Shown here: positions 1 through 9,424 of the stretch, piece after piece
Position numbering within the stretch: the first letter of the stretch is position 1
Layout: every line of letters begins with the position of its first letter
Source: an uncultured Clostridia bacterium
GTDB lineage: Bacteria; Bacillota; Clostridia; Oscillospirales; Acutalibacteraceae
NCBI GenBank assembly: GCA_946555465.1
Contig: CAMNST010000001.1
Coordinates: 248,001-312,000, forward strand
Direction: 5' to 3'
Length of the DNA: 64,000 bases
Notes under the pieces: model-generated
Seen by the model: the letters and a program-made list of their open reading frames with translations, nothing else
The model's database searches: none
What the model was told of the DNA's origin: nothing
Program-made: the position numbers and the translations under genes

Positions 1-197
1 GCAAGACCAAAATAATTTAATACTTCCATACCATCAGAGCAGTTCTGCTTTGCAGATTCAATTCTTGCCTTAACAAATTCATCAAATGTTATATCTGTTC
101 CCTGTATTACATCTTTAATTCTGTGATTGTAAGCAATACTTTCATCAACAAGTGTTGTTCCGATATCAAAGAATATCCACTCCATGTTTTTCAGCAT
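1..197 (-). CDS. HAD-family hydrolase, N-terminal part (runs off window)
   Basis: Only the first 65 residues are in the window. The protein opens with MLKNMEWIFFDIGTTLVDE, where DIGTTL matches HAD motif I (DxGxT), the site of the nucleophilic aspartate in haloacid-dehalogenase-type phosphatases. The start is the ATG at 197 because GAAAGG lies about nine bases upstream; a second in-frame ATG at 185 is possible. Substrate cannot be told from this fragment. A hairpin separates it from the P-loop gene upstream, so it probably has its own transcript. Confidence 0.75.
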   Translation of the reverse strand, partial: MLKNMEWIFFDIGTTLVDESIAYNHRIKDVIQGTDITFDEFVKARIESAKQNCSDGMEVLNYFGL

Positions 198-227
198 ATT
201 AAAAAACCTTTCGATTTAAGCAAAATT

Positions 228-251
228 AAAGGCTGCCATACAGCAGCCTTT
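228..251 (-). terminator. intrinsic terminator after the P-loop gene
   Basis: A perfect 9-bp stem (AAAGGCTGC / GCAGCCTTT) with a 6-nt loop lies 11 bases past the stop of the P-loop gene. On the minus strand it is followed by a moderate T-rich stretch. Confidence 0.7.
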
Positions 252-261
252 AGAATTATAA

Positions 262-678
262 TTAAGCCTCTTCGCAGTAATCAAAGATTTCAACAGGCAA
301 GTCTTCTTTATCACAACTGATTGTGAAATAGAAATTAACATCTGTTGCCTCCGAAAGTTCTGAAAGCATTTCAAAGAACTGAGGAAGTTTTTCGTATTCT
401 CTGCCAACAATTTTGAATGTAGCATCAACAAGAACGTCTGTTACATCGTAGTTGCCTGCACAAATTCCGGCAAGGAAACCATAAAATGCTTTATGGCCGT
501 TGATAAGGTAAGTTTCTGTTTCAAGAAGTCTTGCCTTTGAAGATACATCGTATGTAAGTTTTGGTTCTTTTTCAACACATACAACATTTCCGTCAGAAGC
601 CTCAACGCAAGCATTAACCTGCTCGATTAATCTTTTTGTTTTACCTGCACCTTTATTTCCAATGATAAGTTTAATCAT
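262..678 (-). CDS. small P-loop ATPase-like protein, function unknown
   Basis: A 138-residue protein with a clear Walker A motif at its N-terminus (GNKGAGKTK). Short relatives in Clostridia are often labelled 'ATP-binding' or, misleadingly, 'PilT-like'. No pilus genes are nearby. The remainder is acidic with no membrane segment and ends in CEEA. It starts 36 bases after pgi stops, so the two are likely co-transcribed and end at the hairpin at 228-251. Nucleotide binding is supported by the motif; a specific role is not. Confidence 0.7.
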   Translation of the reverse strand: MIKLIIGNKGAGKTKRLIEQVNACVEASDGNVVCVEKEPKLTYDVSSKARLLETETYLINGHKAFYGFLAGICAGNYDVTDVLVDATFKIVGREYEKLPQFFEMLSELSEATDVNFYFTISCDKEDLPVEIFDYCEEA

Positions 679-714
679 TTTAATTCCTCCGAATGTTTTA
701 TTTTCAATTACATC

Positions 715-2061
715 TTAACATATGCCGAGACGTTTTTCAAGACTTTCTTTTTCCTTTTCATAACCCGGCTTGCCGAGAAGAGCAAACATATTCTTTTTGT
801 AACTTTCAACACCCGGCTGATTAAAAGGATTTACGCCAAGCATATAGCCTGAAACAGCACATGTTTTTTCAAAGAAATAAATAAGATAGCCTATTTCTTT
901 TTCACATATTGAATCACATTCGATAACAAGATTTCCTACTCCGCCGTCTGTGTGAGCAAGCAAAGTTCCCTGTCTTGCTTTTTCATTTACATAACTCATT
1001 GAACGTCCGCTGAGGAAATTGAGTCCGTCAATATTGCCATCCTGCTCGGTGATAAGAAAATCATCGTGAGGCGTATTGAATTTAATAGCGGTCTCAAACA
1101 TCAAACTTCCGCCGCTTTCCTGAATATACTGGCCAACTGAATGAAGATCGGTAGAAAATATGCAGGAAACCGGGAAAAGACCCTTTCCGTCTTTGCCTTC
1201 ACTTTCAGCAAAAAGTTGTTTGAGCCATTCATTAAACATTGCCATACACGGTTCATATGAAATGAAACATTCAAGTTTTTTTCCTTTATTGTAAAATGCA
1301 TTTCTGATTGCTGCATATTTAAGAACAGGATTTTCTTCAACGCTTTCACCGCAAAGACTGTCCTGAGCATTCTTTGCACCTTTCATTAATGCGTCAATAT
1401 CAATGCCTGCAACGGCGATTGGTAAAAGACCAACTGCTGTAAGAACAGAAAATCTTCCGCCCACATCATCAGGAACAACAAAAGTTTCATATCCTTCTGA
1501 ATCAGCAAGCATTTTAAGGGTTCCTTTTGCTCTGTCTGTTGTTGCAAAAATTCTTTTTGCTGCCTCTTCTTTTGAATATTTATTATATACCAAATCTCTG
1601 AAAATTCTGAATGCGATAGCAGGTTCGGTTGTTGTTCCACTCTTGCTGATTACATTTACACATATATCCTTATCTTCACAAATTGAAACAAGTTCTGTAA
1701 GCATTGAAGGACTGATAGAATTTCCGATAAAATAAATATCCGGTGTATCTTTTTTTATAGAATTATAATTTGGAGATTTAAGGCTCTCAATAACAGCACG
1801 TGCGCCAAGATAAGAACCGCCAATACCGATAACAATCAAAATGTCAGCATTGTTTTTTATATAATCTGCAGCAGACTTGATACGGTCAAACTCCTCTTTA
1901 TCATAATCGGTAGGAAGAGTAAGCCAACCGAGAAAATCGCTGCCTTCACCTGTTTTGTTGTGCAGAGTTTCCATTGCTTTAACCGAAGCATTCTCAAGAT
2001 CTTTTATATCTTGCAAAGTAACAATTTCTTCTGCATGTTTTGAAATAAATTTAACTGCCAT
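715..2061 (-). CDS. pgi: glucose-6-phosphate isomerase
   Basis: Interconverts glucose 6-phosphate and fructose 6-phosphate in glycolysis and gluconeogenesis. The 448-residue length is typical of the Firmicutes form. Visible family features are the sugar-phosphate-binding stretch [12 protein letters not shown] near residue 80, the serine-rich [11 protein letters not shown] near 150, DVGGRFSVL near 205, and [10 protein letters not shown] near 310 in the catalytic region. The start ATG follows GAGAGGCG. A likely sigma-A promoter lies about 60 bases upstream, and the gene reads on into the P-loop gene. Confidence 0.97.
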   Translation of the reverse strand: MAVKFISKHAEEIVTLQDIKDLENASVKAMETLHNKTGEGSDFLGWLTLPTDYDKEEFDRIKSAADYIKNNADILIVIGIGGSYLGARAVIESLKSPNYNSIKKDTPDIYFIGNSISPSMLTELVSICEDKDICVNVISKSGTTTEPAIAFRIFRDLVYNKYSKEEAAKRIFATTDRAKGTLKMLADSEGYETFVVPDDVGGRFSVLTAVGLLPIAVAGIDIDALMKGAKNAQDSLCGESVEENPVLKYAAIRNAFYNKGKKLECFISYEPCMAMFNEWLKQLFAESEGKDGKGLFPVSCIFSTDLHSVGQYIQESGGSLMFETAIKFNTPHDDFLITEQDGNIDGLNFLSGRSMSYVNEKARQGTLLAHTDGGVGNLVIECDSICEKEIGYLIYFFEKTCAVSGYMLGVNPFNQPGVESYKKNMFALLGKPGYEKEKESLEKRLGIC

Positions 2062-2117
2062 AGTTTTCGCCTCTCATATAAATAATATAAAATATAAATT
2101 ATTTTTAATGAGTTATT

Positions 2118-2146
2118 ATACTACACTATTTTGCTAAATTATTCAA
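2118..2146 (-). promoter_or_regulatory. probable sigma-A promoter for pgi
   Basis: On the minus strand, TTGAAT and TAGTAT are separated by 17 bases in the 93-base gap between dacF-like and pgi. A TATAAT overlaps three bases further on but sits at a 20-base spacing. Confidence 0.45.
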
Positions 2147-2154
2147 TATATTTT

Positions 2155-3291
2155 TCAAATATTCTTAATTAGTTCATAAAAAATATAGCCGAAATTAATG
2201 GTTTTAATATCTTGGTCGGATATTAAGGCGACCCTGGCAATTTCTTTATCACCGCTTTTAACAAGTATTTCACCCAGTTCGTCACCTTTTTTCACCGGTG
2301 CTTTAACCTCTTTTTTTATATTATATTCATATTCAAAATCCGAAGCATTTTTTTCTATCAGAATAGTATTAATACCTTTTGAGGAAGGTATTACTGTTTT
2401 TGTTACACCGTTTTTAACTTTAACAGCTGTTATCTGACTTTCATCAATTTCAATTTTGATCAGTTTATAATTTGCAAAACCAAAATCCAAAAGTTCGGTT
2501 GAAAGTTTAAAACGGTCATCACTTGTTGAGGCACCTAAAACAACGGAAACAAGATTCATTCCATCACGCGAGGCTGTTGCACACAGGCAAAATCCTGCAT
2601 TTGAAGTTGTTCCTGTTTTAAGTCCCGTTATACCATTATACTTATTTATCAGTTTATTTGTATTGTTGAGTTCTGTTTTTCCGTCTCTCAGGCTGTCAAG
2701 CCATACTGTTGAATATTTTGAAACAAGTTCATGTTTCATAACTTCCTTTGCAATAACGGCAATATCATAGGCACAGGAATAATGATTTGTAATTTTATCA
2801 TCAAGACCGGTGCAGTTTTCAAAATGGGAATTGCTGAGTCCCAGTTGCTTAACTTTATCGTTCATCATTGCAACAAACTCCGTATCACTTCCTGCCACAT
2901 ACTCACTCAGTGCAGTGCAGGCATCATTTGCAGACGCAATGATAATTGCCTTCAGCAAATCATTGACGCTCATCTGTTCCCCAACCTCAAGCCATATTTG
3001 CGAACCGCCTTTTGAAACTGCATTTTCGCTTGCGGTAACCATATCGTCAAGTTTAATTTTTCCCGAATCAATGGCTTCCATATAAAGAAGAATGCTCATA
3101 ACTTTTGTAACAGATGCAGGCGAAAGATGCTCATACGCATTTTCTTCCTTAATTATATCACCTGTATCCATACACATAAGAATGCTTGATTTTGCTTTTA
3201 CATTTTCTTTTGCCTCTTCCTGTGCAAATACTCTTGCCGGCACAGAAATAAACAAAAATAACGCTGTTATAAAAATAATACATTTTTTCAC
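2155..3291 (-). CDS. D-alanyl-D-alanine carboxypeptidase, DacF/PBP5 type
   Basis: A serine peptidase (S11 family) that removes the terminal D-Ala from peptidoglycan pentapeptides outside the membrane. All three active-site motifs are present: SVTK (SxxK), SAND (SxN) and LKTGTT (KTG). A C-terminal beta-rich region follows, as in PBP5-type enzymes. The ORF track starts 14 codons too early; the GTG at 3291 (VKKCIIFITALFLF) follows GGTGAT, while the upstream ATG has no Shine-Dalgarno site. From there a signal peptide ends near VFAQ, giving about 378 residues. It is divergent from mtaB. Confidence 0.92.
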   Translation of the reverse strand: MKKCIIFITALFLFISVPARVFAQEEAKENVKAKSSILMCMDTGDIIKEENAYEHLSPASVTKVMSILLYMEAIDSGKIKLDDMVTASENAVSKGGSQIWLEVGEQMSVNDLLKAIIIASANDACTALSEYVAGSDTEFVAMMNDKVKQLGLSNSHFENCTGLDDKITNHYSCAYDIAVIAKEVMKHELVSKYSTVWLDSLRDGKTELNNTNKLINKYNGITGLKTGTTSNAGFCLCATASRDGMNLVSVVLGASTSDDRFKLSTELLDFGFANYKLIKIEIDESQITAVKVKNGVTKTVIPSSKGINTILIEKNASDFEYEYNIKKEVKAPVKKGDELGEILVKSGDKEIARVALISDQDIKTINFGYIFYELIKNI

Positions 3292-3323
3292 ACTAATCAC
3301 CAATAAATAGTATTTACTTAAAC

Positions 3324-3352
3324 TTGTATTCATTACAAATATTTGTTATAAT
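3324..3352 (+). promoter_or_regulatory. sigma-A promoter for mtaB
   Basis: TTGTAT and TATAAT are spaced by exactly 17 bases, 27 bases ahead of the mtaB start codon. The extended -10 context is TTGTTATAAT. Confidence 0.75.
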
Positions 3353-3378
3353 TTCAAAAAAGATTTCAGGAGAGTGTT

Positions 3379-4674
3379 ATGGAAAACAATTTAAAAGCAG
3401 CATTTTATACACTTGGATGCAAAGTAAATCAATACGAAACAGAATATATGAGCGAACTGCTGAAAAATGCGGGCTTTGAAATTGTATCTGTGAATGAAGA
3501 TGCAGATTATTATATTATCAATTCCTGCACTGTTACTGCTACTGCTGACCAAAAGACCCGTCAAAATATCCGCAAATTCAAAAGATTGCATCCAAAGTCA
3601 ACGGTTATACTTACCGGATGCATGCCGCAGGCTTTTCCTGAAAAATCTGCTGCAATATCCGAAGCGGATATTGTTTTATCAAATAAAAGCGATGGGGATA
3701 TTCTCAGTCTCATCAATCAGTATAATACTGAAAAAACACGTCTTATACATATTGACGAACATCGCACAGGTGATAATTTCAAAGAATGTGCAATAACAAA
3801 TTTCAGTGAAAGAATACGTGCTTTTGTTAAAATTGAAGATGGATGCGACCGTTTCTGTTCATACTGCATTATTCCGAAATCGAGAGGCCGTGTCCGCTCA
3901 AAAAGCCCGGAACTTTTAAGAAAAGAAATTAATGATCTTGCCAATAACGGAATAAAAGAAATTGTTTTAGTCGGAATCAATCTTTCCGCCTACGGTAAAG
4001 GTGAGAATTTTGATATTGTTGATGCTGTACAGATCTGCGCTGAAAATGAAAAAATCAGACGCGTAAGACTCGGTTCTCTTGAACCCGATCATATTACAAA
4101 TGATATAATCGACAGGCTTTCGCAAACAGAAAAATTCTGCCCGCAGTTTCATCTTTCGCTGCAGAGCGGATGCAATAAAACACTGAAAAATATGAACCGC
4201 CATTATACTGCCGAAGAATACAAAAATCTGTGCAGCAAGTTGAGAAATACATTTGAAGATGCAAGCATAACCACAGATGTTATGGTTGGTTTTCACGATG
4301 AAAGTGAAGAAGATTTTATTGAAAGCCTTGAATTTGTAAAAAGCATTCAATTTGAAAAAGTTCACACTTTTCCTTACAGCAACAGAGAAGGCACTGCAGC
4401 CTCTAAGCGCGGTGACAATGTTTCAAAAAAAGATAAGGAACACCGCGCTTCAATCATGATTGAAGAAACTGAGAAAATCAGAAACAATTATCTGAAAAAA
4501 CTTGTAGGCAAAAAAGTTGAAGTTCTCTTTGAAAATATGGTTGATGAAAATATTTATCAGGGATACACAAAATCCTATCTGCCGATAAGATTTTTCAGCA
4601 AAGAAAACATTATCGGAAAAGAAATCGAAGTAACAGTAAAGAACTATTCAGATGCATTCTGCATTGCAGAATAA
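3379..4674 (+). CDS. mtaB: tRNA t6A37 methylthiotransferase MtaB
   Basis: A radical-SAM enzyme that adds a methylthio group to t6A at tRNA position 37, giving ms2t6A in ANN-decoding tRNAs. Domain order is N-terminal UPF0004 (TLGCKVNQYETE, diagnostic of MtaB rather than MiaB), then radical SAM with CDRFCSYC as the CxxxCxxC cluster site near residue 155, then a C-terminal TRAM-like region. The 431-residue length is normal. GGAGAG precedes the ATG. The 3' end overlaps the convergent lipoprotein gene by 31 bases. Confidence 0.95.
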   Translation: MENNLKAAFYTLGCKVNQYETEYMSELLKNAGFEIVSVNEDADYYIINSCTVTATADQKTRQNIRKFKRLHPKSTVILTGCMPQAFPEKSAAISEADIVLSNKSDGDILSLINQYNTEKTRLIHIDEHRTGDNFKECAITNFSERIRAFVKIEDGCDRFCSYCIIPKSRGRVRSKSPELLRKEINDLANNGIKEIVLVGINLSAYGKGENFDIVDAVQICAENEKIRRVRLGSLEPDHITNDIIDRLSQTEKFCPQFHLSLQSGCNKTLKNMNRHYTAEEYKNLCSKLRNTFEDASITTDVMVGFHDESEEDFIESLEFVKSIQFEKVHTFPYSNREGTAASKRGDNVSKKDKEHRASIMIEETEKIRNNYLKKLVGKKVEVLFENMVDENIYQGYTKSYLPIRFFSKENIIGKEIEVTVKNYSDAFCIAE

Positions 4675-5828
4675 AGATTTTTTGTTTCATCGTCATCCTT
4701 TAACGAACTGTATGAGAAAATATAAAACCCTTTTGTTTCACCGAGTTTTGCCAGATATGTAACCTGTCTTGCAATAATGTTATTATTATCAATAAACTCA
4801 TTGATGCCGAGTTCACCTGCATATTCATCTTCCAGTCCGTTTTTGTACATCGGTAAAGCAACATATAGGTCGCAATCCGCCATATTTATCCATTCTTTAA
4901 CAGTTTTCATAAACGGCTGATTTTCATTCTGAAAACCAAAATAAATCTGAGGACACAAATAATCAACGAACCCTTGCTCAGTTGCCCATTTCTGAACATC
5001 AGCGTAGAGAGACGAATAGTTATTATCAACATTTGATGCAGGGCTTATTCCAAAAGTAACATCAGGCTTTATTTCCTTTACCGAAGAATAAACTGCTTTT
5101 ACCATATTGTTTACATTTTCCCGTCTCCAGTCATCAAGCGTAAGTTTTCCGCCGCTTTCTGTGTAGTCTGAATAAAATTCCTTGTCTATATTTTCGCTTT
5201 TAACAGGATAAAAATAGTCATCAAAGCAAACGGAATCAACATCATAATTCTGCACAATCTCTCTTATTCCGTTAACAATCAAATCTGTCACTTCACCGCT
5301 CGCAGGATTGAAATATATTCCGCTGTCACATACAATAATTTTTTCTGTATCTTTCCATTTCAAGGCAATATTAGATTCGGATAATGATGAAAAATCAGCA
5401 GACTGGCTTACTCTGTACGGATTCACCCATGCTTCTATAGTCATATTATGCTTATGCGCAAGTTCAACCATTATTGATAAAGGATCATAAAGCAACTCAC
5501 TCCCCTGTTTGCCGAAACAATGCGAACTGACAGGAAAATAATCTGATTTATAAAAAGCATCTGCATTTGCCCTTACATGGACCGTAACGCGGTTAAAGCC
5601 GTTGTTTTTTAAATCTTTAAACATTTTGTTTACCGCCTTTTTAAAATGGCTTTCATCATTATCTTTTGTAAGTGCTGACATTTCATAGTATGTTATCCAC
5701 ACTGCTTTTACATATTCATCATTGTTATCTTTTGCATCAGGCTTTGACGGATTTGTGAGCGGTGCAGAGCAGGAACTGCAGAATATCATAACAAAAACCA
5801 ATAAAATTAAATTTATTTTTTTATACAC
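4644..5828 (-). CDS. GHL10-type (DUF187) glycoside hydrolase-like lipoprotein
   Basis: A 394-residue exported lipoprotein. The N-terminus is hydrophobic, ending in a lipobox-like CSSCSAP, so it should be lipidated and held on the outer face of the membrane. The mature part begins with KAVWITYYEMSAL and continues with NGFNRVTVHVRANADAFY and EAWVNPYRV, hallmarks of the YngK/GHL10 family, whose members fold as TIM barrels. DSVCFDDYFYP probably supplies acidic active-site residues. Substrate is unknown; a peptidoglycan or polysaccharide role is plausible. It converges on mtaB with a 31-base overlap. Confidence 0.85.
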   Translation of the reverse strand: MYKKINLILLVFVMIFCSSCSAPLTNPSKPDAKDNNDEYVKAVWITYYEMSALTKDNDESHFKKAVNKMFKDLKNNGFNRVTVHVRANADAFYKSDYFPVSSHCFGKQGSELLYDPLSIMVELAHKHNMTIEAWVNPYRVSQSADFSSLSESNIALKWKDTEKIIVCDSGIYFNPASGEVTDLIVNGIREIVQNYDVDSVCFDDYFYPVKSENIDKEFYSDYTESGGKLTLDDWRRENVNNMVKAVYSSVKEIKPDVTFGISPASNVDNNYSSLYADVQKWATEQGFVDYLCPQIYFGFQNENQPFMKTVKEWINMADCDLYVALPMYKNGLEDEYAGELGINEFIDNNNIIARQVTYLAKLGETKGFYIFSYSSLKDDDETKNLYSAMQNASE

Positions 5829-5873
5829 TTGAACACTTCCTAATTTTATAGTAAAATATTGATGGTGATTTTA

Positions 5874-6158
5874 ATGGAATATAGACTCGGAAATTCAAAA
5901 TATATCAAGTCGGGCGGAGACACAGAAATACTTGAATGCCCTAAATGCAAAGAAAAAGTCAGATTCGGTGTTTTTATGAATTATGAAAGACGCCTGTCGG
6001 TTGAAAATATGATTGATTGTAATAACGTATATTTTCTTGTCTGTCCGAAATGCACATCGTTTTTTACTGTTGACGAAAGCAAAGGCGATAATTTCAGAAA
6101 AGGCGAAAATCTTTCTATAGGCAATTTTGATTTAAAAGATTTAAAGAAATTCAAATAA
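5874..6158 (+). CDS. small zinc-ribbon protein, unknown function
   Basis: A 94-residue protein with two CxxC knuckles (CPKCKEK near residue 22, CPKCTSF near 60) that could form one zinc site. The start is the ATG at 5874, since GGTGA stands six bases upstream; the track's earlier start lies inside the promoter region. TTGAAC-17-TAAAAT at 5829-5857 could serve as a promoter with a very short leader. It is divergent from the lipoprotein gene and ends at a shared hairpin with spoIVA. No specific function can be assigned. Confidence 0.75.
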   Translation: MEYRLGNSKYIKSGGDTEILECPKCKEKVRFGVFMNYERRLSVENMIDCNNVYFLVCPKCTSFFTVDESKGDNFRKGENLSIGNFDLKDLKKFK

Positions 6159-6170
6159 CGGATACAAATT

Positions 6171-6191
6171 AAGGTCGCGTGATGCGACCTT
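6171..6191. terminator. bidirectional intrinsic terminator
   Basis: Perfect 8-bp stem AAGGTCGC / GCGACCTT with a 5-nt loop. On the plus strand it is followed by TATATTTTTT. It sits between the convergent zinc-ribbon gene and spoIVA. Confidence 0.75.
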
Positions 6192-6198
6192 ATATTTT

Positions 6199-7674
6199 TT
6201 ATAGAATTATGCAGATCAATCCATTGCAGCCCTCATTAATGACACGCTCAATCGTTTCTCTGAATTTATTTCTGGCGTCAACAGGCATTCTGTAAAGTTT
6301 ATTATTTAGACCTTCGCTGACAAGTTCATGCAGCGATTTACCAAACAGATTTGTGTTCCATATATCTGACGGATTTTCTTCAAACTCCTTAAGAAGATAC
6401 ATAACAAGTTCCTGACTTTGGCTTTCACTGCCTACAATGGGCGCAACTTCCGTAAAAGTATTGCATTTTATCATATGTATTGAAGGTGCATTCGCTTTCA
6501 GTCTTACTCCATACCTTCCGCCCTGCTTCATAATTTCAGGTTCACTTAAAGAAAGTTCACTCATTTCGGGCATTACAATTCCGTAGCCTGTTTCTTCAAC
6601 ATCATTAAGTGCCTTGGTAAATCTTTCATATTCATTTTTCATTGAAATAAGAGAAATGAAATTGTTCATTAAATCTTTTTCATTTTTTATTTCAACGTTG
6701 CAGGTATCAGAAAGAATTTTATAAAAATAAGAATTGTCAACAAAAAACTTAATCGAAACTTTTCCGCAGGATAAATCAAGTGAGTTAACACTTACAGATT
6801 CGATATATTCATTTTCTTTTATGCTGTCTGCAAAATCTTTTATGCTTCTGATTGTATTGATATCAGGCGCTTTTTGTTTTATGCTTTCATAAACCGACTG
6901 TCTGAGAAAATTATCTTTTTCAAGATTGCTGATCCATGACGGAAAATGAATTGCAACATTTGAAACGGGAAATTCATAAAGAATATCCAGCAGAATATCA
7001 TTAACTTCCTGCTCTGTCAGTTCAAGACAGTTAATCGGAACAACAGGTACACCGTATTCATCCGTAAGTGCGGTACAAAGAGCAATAACATCGGCAGATT
7101 TAGGGTCAATACAATTCATAAGAACAACAAATGGTTTATTAAGTTCTTTTAACTCGTCAATAACTCTCTTTTCCGCTTCTTCATATTCATCACGTGGAAT
7201 TGAACTTATTGAACCATCTGTTGTAATAACAAGACCGATAGTTGAATGCTCAGTTATAACCTTTTTTGTGCCGATTTCAGCAGCCATATTAAAAGGTATT
7301 TCCTCATCATACCATGGTGTTGTTACCATTCTAGGCTGCTCATCTTCAATATATCCAACAGAACTCGGAACTATATACCCTACGCAGTCAATCAATCTGA
7401 CTTTCATTTTTATGTTTTCAGCCATATTCAGTTCAACTGCATCTTCAGGAATGAACTTAGGTTCTGTTGTCATAATTGTTCTTCCGGCAGCAGACTGCGG
7501 CAACTCATCTAAGGCTCTTTCTTTAACAAACTCGTCGCTTATATTGGGTATAACCAGAGTATCCATAAATCTTTTTATAAATGTTGATTTACCCGATCTT
7601 ACCGGACCAACAACACCAATATATATGTCGCCGCCGGTTCTTTTTGAAATATCATTATAAATATTGTAATTCAT
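6199..7674 (-). CDS. spoIVA: stage IV sporulation protein A (coat morphogenetic ATPase)
   Basis: SpoIVA is an ATPase that polymerises on the outer forespore membrane and forms the coat basement layer. The 491-residue length matches the family. The N-terminus MNYNIYNDISKRTGGDIYIG is nearly invariant, Walker A is GPVRSGKST near residue 25, and a TRAFAC-type nucleotide-binding domain, middle domain and C-terminal domain follow. The last residues (EGCNGLICIIL) match the hydrophobic tail used for forespore localisation. In Bacillus subtilis this protein is anchored by SpoVM, which is encoded about 1.7 kb away here. Confidence 0.97.
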   Translation of the reverse strand: MNYNIYNDISKRTGGDIYIGVVGPVRSGKSTFIKRFMDTLVIPNISDEFVKERALDELPQSAAGRTIMTTEPKFIPEDAVELNMAENIKMKVRLIDCVGYIVPSSVGYIEDEQPRMVTTPWYDEEIPFNMAAEIGTKKVITEHSTIGLVITTDGSISSIPRDEYEEAEKRVIDELKELNKPFVVLMNCIDPKSADVIALCTALTDEYGVPVVPINCLELTEQEVNDILLDILYEFPVSNVAIHFPSWISNLEKDNFLRQSVYESIKQKAPDINTIRSIKDFADSIKENEYIESVSVNSLDLSCGKVSIKFFVDNSYFYKILSDTCNVEIKNEKDLMNNFISLISMKNEYERFTKALNDVEETGYGIVMPEMSELSLSEPEIMKQGGRYGVRLKANAPSIHMIKCNTFTEVAPIVGSESQSQELVMYLLKEFEENPSDIWNTNLFGKSLHELVSEGLNNKLYRMPVDARNKFRETIERVINEGCNGLICIIL

Positions 7675-7683
7675 ATTTTAACC

Positions 7684-9177
7684 TCACATTCCCGGCACTA
7701 AAAGTATTCTTTTATCGTCAATCACTTCTGACGAGAGACTGTTTTCTTCCATAATAAGAGACATTGATGTAGAAAACTGCTTTGCGATATTCCATACACT
7801 TTCATCTTTATTTGCAAAATATAATGTTAACTGCGGCATATTGGCATTATCTTTTTGTGTGCTTGCTTCAATATCCGATATAAACATAATGTTTTCACTT
7901 TTATAAAGATATGCTTTATATTGAAAATTCAGTCTTAAATTGACTTTGTTAGTATTTGTAAGAACATAATCATAGGATATAAGATTTGCTGCCGCTTCAC
8001 CCGACAACTGATTATCGCTGACGGTGAAAGAGTATTCTTCTGTTTTTTCAAAGAAGCAAAGTTGCGATGATTCATCATAGTATAAGTATGACAGACATAC
8101 CGATATATACATTACGGATTTTTCAATATAGCAATTATCAATTCTTGCTCTTAAATCCAAAATCTCAATAACATTTTTTTCACAGTCAAAAGAAACTTCT
8201 GCTGTTTTATCATCAAAGAAATATATCGGCTGCGTTTTTACCGGAAGTTTAATATTTTCAGTCTGAATATCGTAATTAACCATATATGAATCGGTAATAA
8301 AACTGTCATTTCCGAGTGAGTAAATCATATAATTGATTGAAATTTTGCCGACAACTTCTATGTCACATAATTTATTATTGGAATCAGTTTTTGATTTTAT
8401 ATACAAAGCAGAAAAACGTGCATCCACAAAAGCATTGTCATCTTCAACAGCATCTCTTAAATCAATGATTTTGCTTACGGAAAAACTATGGCAGCATTTT
8501 TCTATGCTGTTATTCTCGCTTTGATACAGCACAGAGACTTCTGCTTTTAACTTAACAAGCATTTTATCTTTAATGATTTTGCATTCATCAACAATGCAGG
8601 AGCCAAATGTATTGATAATATTTTTAATCTGTGAATTGCTGTTTGATATTGAAAATGTTTCATCATATTCAACGCCTGTTATTCCCGAGTCTTTGTTTAC
8701 AAGATATGAAACATCATACTCCTTTACAAAAGCGTTTTTACAGTTGCTGAGACATTTGCTTGTATTTTTATTATAAACATCAATTTTTACATTAAGAGAA
8801 GTATGTATATCCAGTCTTCGCTGATTAATCAGTCTGAAGTTTGAATATTTTGTTGTAAGCGAAATATTTGCAAAATTAAAAAATTCGGGTGCTTCAATAT
8901 CAAAACTCTTTGAAAATTCTTCTTCAAAAACATTAGAGAGCGGACAATGGTCACTGTTTAAATAAGTAATGCTTATTATTGACTTTCCGTAAATTGTAAT
9001 TGAAGAACCGTTATTTTCATAATCAGTTACAGCATTGCATACACTGCACTTAAAAACTTTTTCAATATCATCAAGATATTGAGGAATATTTTCCTGAAAA
9101 TCCAGTTCAAAGTTTTCACATATTCTTTCTTTTTTGACATTGGCGCACATTGACTTATACTCTTTGCACAGTTCCAT
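7684..9177 (-). CDS. sipL: SipL-like SpoIVA-interacting coat protein (DUF3794 plus LysM)
   Basis: A 497-residue protein with a diverged N-terminal region, repeated DUF3794/SPOCS-type beta-rich segments, and a C-terminal LysM-like domain (DESVWNIAKQFSTSMSLIME). This architecture and the position immediately upstream of spoIVA match SipL of Clostridioides difficile, which binds SpoIVA through its LysM domain and replaces Bacillus SpoVID. Only six bases of noncoding sequence separate its TGA from spoIVA's ribosome binding region, so the two should be one transcript. The name rests on domain order and synteny, since primary sequence is poorly conserved. Confidence 0.85.
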   Translation of the reverse strand: MELCKEYKSMCANVKKERICENFELDFQENIPQYLDDIEKVFKCSVCNAVTDYENNGSSITIYGKSIISITYLNSDHCPLSNVFEEEFSKSFDIEAPEFFNFANISLTTKYSNFRLINQRRLDIHTSLNVKIDVYNKNTSKCLSNCKNAFVKEYDVSYLVNKDSGITGVEYDETFSISNSNSQIKNIINTFGSCIVDECKIIKDKMLVKLKAEVSVLYQSENNSIEKCCHSFSVSKIIDLRDAVEDDNAFVDARFSALYIKSKTDSNNKLCDIEVVGKISINYMIYSLGNDSFITDSYMVNYDIQTENIKLPVKTQPIYFFDDKTAEVSFDCEKNVIEILDLRARIDNCYIEKSVMYISVCLSYLYYDESSQLCFFEKTEEYSFTVSDNQLSGEAAANLISYDYVLTNTNKVNLRLNFQYKAYLYKSENIMFISDIEASTQKDNANMPQLTLYFANKDESVWNIAKQFSTSMSLIMEENSLSSEVIDDKRILLVPGM

Positions 9178-9269
9178 ATAGAATCTCCTTTACAGTTTCT
9201 ACAAATAATTATGCAAAGCATAAGCAGTATAGAACATATAATTAATAAAATATATTCAAAAATAACAAA

Positions 9270-9301
9270 AGTGACACAAACTTTAATCCGTTTGCATCAC
9301 T
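9270..9301 (-). terminator. intrinsic terminator after spoVM
   Basis: A 12-bp stem (AGTGATGCAAAC with GTTTGTGTCACT, two G-U pairs) and an 8-nt loop, followed on the minus strand by TTTTGTTATTTTTG. It starts 13 bases past the spoVM stop. Confidence 0.8.
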
Positions 9302-9314
9302 TCTGCCGATAAAT

Positions 9315-9404
9315 TTATGTTTCACTTTTTACTTTTTGAATTTTAAAAATGGATCTGAGTATAGGTGCTAAAAACTTCGGGCTTTTGATTAAAACTATTT
9401 TCAC
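9315..9404 (-). CDS. spoVM: stage V sporulation protein SpoVM (29 residues)
   Basis: Too short for the ORF track. It reads M-KIVLIKSPKFLAPILRSIF and ends in KVKSET. Bacillus SpoVM is a 26-residue amphipathic helix that recognises forespore membrane curvature and anchors SpoIVA. The lysine/PKFL core and the following arginine are conserved here. The GTG start is preceded by a perfect GGAGG at six bases, and an intrinsic terminator follows. It lies after thiN, exactly as in Bacillus, which supports the call. The tail is slightly longer and more polar than in Bacillus. Confidence 0.92.
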   Translation of the reverse strand: MKIVLIKSPKFLAPILRSIFKIQKVKSET

Positions 9405-9424
9405 AATAATCCTCCCTAAAACTC

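Noticed and set aside
1403-1735. 110-codon plus-strand ORF within pgi
   Set aside because: Antisense shadow of a strongly conserved enzyme gene, with no independent start signals.
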